DNA of 7,997 nt, taken from the NCBI GenBank assembly GCA_943325255.2, contig CALPOS020000094.1, positions 1-7,997 on the forward strand, in the 5' to 3' direction. A program made the position numbers and the translations under genes. This stretch comes from Sphingobacterium thalpophilum. Lineage in GTDB: Bacteria; Bacteroidota; Bacteroidia; Flavobacteriales; Flavobacteriaceae. This document shows positions 4,894-7,997 of this stretch, one piece after another. The notes beneath the pieces are model-generated. The model was not told the DNA's origin. It saw nothing but the letters and a program-made list of their open reading frames with translations, and ran no database searches. Numbering within the stretch: the first letter of the stretch is position 1; each line of letters opens with the position of its first letter.

Positions 4894-7797
4894 TTAGTGG
4901 ATTAGAATTTTTTGAAATCCTATTTTTTGGTTGCCTTCAAAAACCGTCACAATGTATGTTCCTGTTTTGATACCTTGCAGATTTAACTCCGTTTGCAATT
5001 GCGTTTGATTTTCGGAAACCAACACAGTTCTGCCTAACATATCAGTGAGTGCAATTTTAACTTCAGCCGCATTGATACCTCTTGTATTAGATAAATCGAT
5101 GGTAATGAAGTTTTTCGCCGGGTTCGGATATAGTAGGAGAGCATTGTTTGCAGCAGACACCTGGTTTACACCCAATAATGAAGTATCGTACTTAACGGTT
5201 GTAAAATCGCCTTGTGTGTTAACACCAATACTACTTCCAGTCACATAAACGAAATTATCTTTTAGCAAAATGGATTGTGGCAAATCCTCACCATTATTTT
5301 CTCCGTTGTAAATTAGCGCATTACTTCTACTTCCCGCAGGCGAGAACTTAACGATAGCATAGTCATAATTTGCGATGCCATTAGTCATTCCAGTCAGATA
5401 AATATTGTTAGTCGCGTCTATCGCGATATCACCTGCTTGATCATCTGCGTTCGAATTTCCGTCATAAGTACTTGCCCAAGATTGCGTTCCAGCAGTGTCG
5501 TATTTAATCACGCACATATCATTATTGGCTGTTGAAGTCGAATTATCGGTATCTGCAGTTCCAGCAACTACTACATTTCCGACTACATCTAATTTGATGG
5601 CATCAGCAAAATCATTTCCTGCTGCTGTTCCGTCGTATCGACTTAACCATTGTTGTACTCCAGAAGCATTAATTTTGATGGTAACGATGTCGGTATTTGT
5701 AATACTAGCATTATCGCTATTTCCTGTAATGTAGATGTTCTCAGCGGCATCCATCTCCATAAAAAACCCTTCGTCATTACCACCACTGTTATAAATATTC
5801 GTCCATTGTTGCACACCAGAAGCATTATATTTCACGACGATATAATCATAATTGGCACCATTTGATGTTCTTCCTCCAACATACACGTTTCCGCTTGCTG
5901 CGACTTTAATCACCCTTCCTGTATCGATCAAATTTCCAGTTCCGTTGAATCGAGTTGCCCACAAAAGCAAACCATTTGAATTGTATTTGATGGTCAAAAT
6001 ATCATCGTTAGAAACCAAATTGCTCGTATTACTATCACTTCTTCCAGTCACATAAACATTGTTGCTACCATCAATGGCGATTGCTAATGCTCTATCTGTT
6101 TCTGTGATGTAATCATAATTAGCCACCCAAACTTGTGTCCCCGCTTGATTGTATTTAGCGATCGTAAAATCACTCGAAGTTCCTTTGTTGTGCGTATAAC
6201 CCGCAACATAAATAAATCCTGCGTTATCGATAGCAACTGCTTGACCTGAATCTGAACTTCCCACCGATGTTCCGTTGATGGTTCGCACCCAAGCGGTATT
6301 GCCACTAACATCGATTTTCTGTAAGGCCAGATTTCTGTCCGTACCATATTCAACCACGTAACCAGCAATAAATAAGTTTCCACTGGCATCCATTACCATC
6401 GCGTTTGGTTTGTCACTGTTATCTCCAACTTCATTAAAAACAATAGTCCATTGTGATACACCAGCCGCATTATATTTGATGCTAACTGCATTTTTTTGCG
6501 GAATGGTCTCACTGTAGCCAGCCACAATCACATTGCCGGAAGCATCCTCAGTTATTCCTTTTGGCAAATCGTTAGAAGTGGCAGAATTGCTGTACAATTG
6601 TGACCATTGTAAGGTTCCTGCATTATTGTATCGTAACGTCACATAATCATTAAGTACAGTTGCCGTCGCATCCGTATCCACAGCTCCAGCAATACTAACA
6701 TTTCCTGCTGGACTCACGTACATCGCAGATGGAATATCATTATTGAGTGCAGTTCCGCTATACGTTCTCGCCCATTGTTGCAGTCCTGTTGTATTGTATT
6801 TTACGGTGGTAATGTCATAATTAACGGTTGCAGCGCCAACATCACTTTGACCAGTTACGTATAAATTTCCGGCACTATCCATTCCGATATTGGTGGCGCG
6901 ATTGTCTCCAATGCCATTGTCATAAACGGTCGCCCATTGTTGCGTCCCACTTGCATTGTAACAAACCGTAACATAATCGTAGTCGATATTGTTACTTCTT
7001 CCTGTTACATAGATATTTCCATTGGTTGGATTGATTAATAAATCTGTTGCCCAATCGTTGCGAGTTCTATCATAACGAACTGACCAAAGTGGCGTTCCAG
7101 TTGCAGCATTATATTTTACAGTCAAATAATCATAATTGACTAAATTATCTGATCGACCCGTAACCACAGGGTTTCCTGTCGGATCTAAAACAATTTTTGA
7201 GGGACGGTCCAAACCATTTCCGGAACCATTGGTTCTCTGCACCCATTGTTGCACACCAGCACTATTGTATTTTAGAATTACATAATCGTCACTGACTGTC
7301 GTTGTAGAATCGGGATCACTTTGTCCGGCCACATATACATTACCACTATTGTCTACTACGATACTATTCCCTTGTTCGTACTGGTCGGTCGTAAAACCAT
7401 AGTTGGCGGTCCATTGTATCACTCCAGCTGCATCGTACTTAATAGTTACAATGTCTGTAGCAGAAGCCGTAAACTTAGCGTAACCCGTAACATAAATGTT
7501 ACCCAAAGCATCGATGGTCATTGCTAGCGCAGCATCGACTCCGGAAGAAGGTGCGTTAAAAACATTACGCCAAACCGTATTGCCGTTGGCATCTAATTTT
7601 AACAGCAATACATCTTGATTATTTCCAGTTATGACCGTTGAACCAGCTAAAAAGACATTCCCCGCAGCATCGGTTGTAACTGCCGTAAACCGGTCGCCAT
7701 AATCCCCTTGACCATTATACCTATTGACCCACTGTTGGGCAGTTGAAGCGACGCTAAAAGATAGCAATGCAAATAGAAATGTAATTTTAAATTTCAT
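4894..7797 (-). CDS. Secreted SBBP-repeat beta-propeller protein with T9SS type A sorting domain
   Basis: This 967-residue precursor starts with a Sec signal peptide (MKFKITFLFALLSFSVASTA, likely cleaved before Gln21). Residues 22 to about 870 are 16 tandem units of 50-57 residues. Each reads roughly GN-x-Y-V-T-G-x-S, a variable loop, DYVTVKYN-xx-G-xx-QW, then a Tyr-Asn/Asp-rich turn and a D-xx-GN closing strand. This is the SBBP (seven-bladed beta-propeller) repeat pattern. The C-terminal 80 residues match a T9SS type A sorting domain: LLLYPNPAKNFITID (887-901), DMLGR (919-923), and TGTYIV (945-950) before a final KILIH. Such domains are normally removed or lipidated during export by the Bacteroidota-specific T9SS, leaving the protein outside the cell or on its surface. 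No catalytic domain is visible; a role in adhesion or ligand binding is only inferred. It is the first minus-strand gene after a 200-bp spacer and lies 43 bp before the NTPase gene, so read-through is possible, though no functional link is evident. Confidence 0.92.
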   Translation of the reverse strand: MKFKITFLFALLSFSVASTAQQWVNRYNGQGDYGDRFTAVTTDAAGNVFLAGSTVITGNNQDVLLLKLDANGNTVWRNVFNAPSSGVDAALAMTIDALGNIYVTGYAKFTASATDIVTIKYDAAGVIQWTANYGFTTDQYEQGNSIVVDNSGNVYVAGQSDPDSTTTVSDDYVILKYNSAGVQQWVQRTNGSGNGLDRPSKIVLDPTGNPVVTGRSDNLVNYDYLTVKYNAATGTPLWSVRYDRTRNDWATDLLINPTNGNIYVTGRSNNIDYDYVTVCYNASGTQQWATVYDNGIGDNRATNIGMDSAGNLYVTGQSDVGAATVNYDITTVKYNTTGLQQWARTYSGTALNNDIPSAMYVSPAGNVSIAGAVDTDATATVLNDYVTLRYNNAGTLQWSQLYSNSATSNDLPKGITEDASGNVIVAGYSETIPQKNAVSIKYNAAGVSQWTIVFNEVGDNSDKPNAMVMDASGNLFIAGYVVEYGTDRNLALQKIDVSGNTAWVRTINGTSVGSSDSGQAVAIDNAGFIYVAGYTHNKGTSSDFTIAKYNQAGTQVWVANYDYITETDRALAIAIDGSNNVYVTGRSDSNTSNLVSNDDILTIKYNSNGLLLWATRFNGTGNLIDTGRVIKVAASGNVYVGGRTSNGANYDYIVVKYNASGVQQWTNIYNSGGNDEGFFMEMDAAENIYITGNSDNASITNTDIVTIKINASGVQQWLSRYDGTAAGNDFADAIKLDVVGNVVVAGTADTDNSTSTANNDMCVIKYDTAGTQSWASTYDGNSNADDQAGDIAIDATNNIYLTGMTNGIANYDYAIVKFSPAGSRSNALIYNGENNGEDLPQSILLKDNFVYVTGSSIGVNTQGDFTTVKYDTSLLGVNQVSAANNALLLYPNPAKNFITIDLSNTRGINAAEVKIALTDMLGRTVLVSENQTQLQTELNLQGIKTGTYIVTVFEGNQKIGFQKILIH
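4897..5142 (-). other. T9SS type A C-terminal sorting domain of the propeller protein
   Basis: Residues 886-967 carry the hallmarks of the Por/T9SS type A signal: the YPNPA motif (890-894), a central D-x-LGR turn (919-923), a G-x-Y-x-V strand (946-951) and a final beta-strand QKILIH. It should form a small Ig-like beta-sandwich recognised by the outer-membrane translocon. The domain implies that the host encodes a T9SS elsewhere; no T9SS component is in this window. Confidence 0.9.
5188..7734 (-). repeat. Tandem array of 16 SBBP coding repeats (about 150-170 bp each)
   Basis: The GN-x-Y/V-x-A/T-G landmark occurs 16 times, at residues 45, 97, 150, 206, 258, 308, 363, 419, 471, 525, 577, 634, 684, 738, 795 and 846. 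A Trp precedes the turn in 15 units, spaced 50-57 residues apart. The last unit (about residues 820-870) lacks this Trp. At DNA level most units have diverged, but short identities survive. The 25-nt stretches 5647-5671 and 5803-5827 differ at two positions and lie exactly 156 bp (52 codons) apart. A 17-nt stretch at 5803-5819 recurs exactly at 7243-7259. Confidence 0.85.
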
Positions 7798-7850
7798 AAT
7801 GTTATATTTAGTTTGACTTTTTGCACATTCCGATTAGGGAAAACGTGTTT

Positions 7851-7870
7851 TGAATTGTTATAACATTTCA
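7851..7870. promoter_or_regulatory. Operator-like dyad upstream of the secreted propeller gene
   Basis: TGAATTGTTA joined to TAACATTTCA forms a 20-bp palindrome in which 9 of 10 arm pairs match; only the pair 7855/7866 fails. The core TGTTATAACA (7856-7865) is perfect. It lies 54-73 bp upstream of the ATG at 7797, and about 95 bp before the possible plus-strand start at 7966. With no spacer it cannot form a good RNA hairpin, which suggests a site for a dimeric DNA-binding protein. The dyad is directly visible; the regulator and its effect are unknown. Confidence 0.45.
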
Positions 7871-7925
7871 TTAACAACATTCCCTACCCCAGTGTAGAAA
7901 AAAAAAACGTACTCTAACTTTTCGT

Positions 7926-7933
7926 TAAGTTTG
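7926..7933 (+). promoter_or_regulatory. Candidate -7 element (TAnnTTTG) of a divergent plus-strand promoter
   Basis: TAAGTTTG matches the Bacteroidota -7 consensus exactly. It lies 32 bp before an ATG at 7966, which would leave a leader of roughly 25-30 nt. The -33 region holds no TTG but falls on a run of ten A (7898-7907), which may act as an AT-rich upstream element. No equally good match faces the minus-strand gene in this spacer. Confidence 0.35.
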
Positions 7934-7965
7934 GCGGTCACATTACATCAATTAAATTAATTTCA

Positions 7966-7997
7966 ATGAATTATATTTCTTCAGTCCTTACTAAAAA
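7966..7997 (+). CDS. Possible start of a divergent gene (10 residues, cut by window edge)
   Basis: From the ATG at 7966 the plus strand reads MNYISSVLTK and stays open to the window end. It is preceded by AT-rich sequence and by a well-placed TAnnTTTG box at 7926-7933, as expected for a flavobacterial gene start. Too little is present to assign a function. The alternative is that this stretch is the tail of a minus-strand gene: one minus frame reads FLVRTEEI before a TAA at 7971-7973. Neither can be decided from 32 bases. Confidence 0.3.
   Translation, partial: MNYISSVLTK

Noticed and set aside
5045..6389. Several 60-101 residue open frames on both strands inside the propeller gene
   Set aside because: They are out-of-frame readings of the SBBP repeats; their apparent similarity to one another comes from the repeated DNA.
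5188..7734. Regularly spaced repeats suggestive of a CRISPR or satellite array
   Set aside because: The period (150-170 bp) equals one protein blade, the frame is open throughout, and the units are conserved as protein rather than DNA.

Overview
The window looks like chromosomal DNA of a Bacteroidota member, most likely a flavobacterium. Three things point there: a large secreted protein carrying a type IX secretion (T9SS) C-terminal sorting domain, AT-rich spacers without Shine-Dalgarno sequences, and a TAnnTTTG-type -7 promoter element. Almost all of the window is coding and every well-supported gene is on the minus strand, so transcription runs from high to low coordinates.

In transcription order, about 200 bp of intergenic DNA (7798-7997) comes first. 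It holds a near-perfect 20-bp dyad and a possible divergent plus-strand gene start at the right edge. Next is a 967-residue secreted protein made of 16 SBBP-type beta-propeller units plus a T9SS sorting domain (4894-7797). It is followed by a P-loop NTPase of unrecognised family (3819-4850), which overlaps by 11 bp a one-TMD/one-NBD ABC exporter with unusual ATPase motifs (2159-3829). After these come an exported Ntn-hydrolase of the isoaspartyl peptidase/L-asparaginase family (1039-2094), guanine deaminase GuaD (421-903), and the first 135 residues of a xanthine dehydrogenase [2Fe-2S] subunit (1-407, running off the left edge).

Two functional pairings stand out. GuaD makes xanthine from guanine and the adjacent dehydrogenase would oxidise it to urate, so the left end is a purine-salvage/catabolism operon. 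The NTPase and the ABC exporter are translationally overlapped and probably work together, but their substrate cannot be read from the sequence. The exporter keeps Walker A and Walker B but has replaced the Q-loop Gln, the signature glycines and the H-loop His. This pair is the least explained part of the window. I saw no tRNA, rRNA, CRISPR array, insertion sequence or phage gene.
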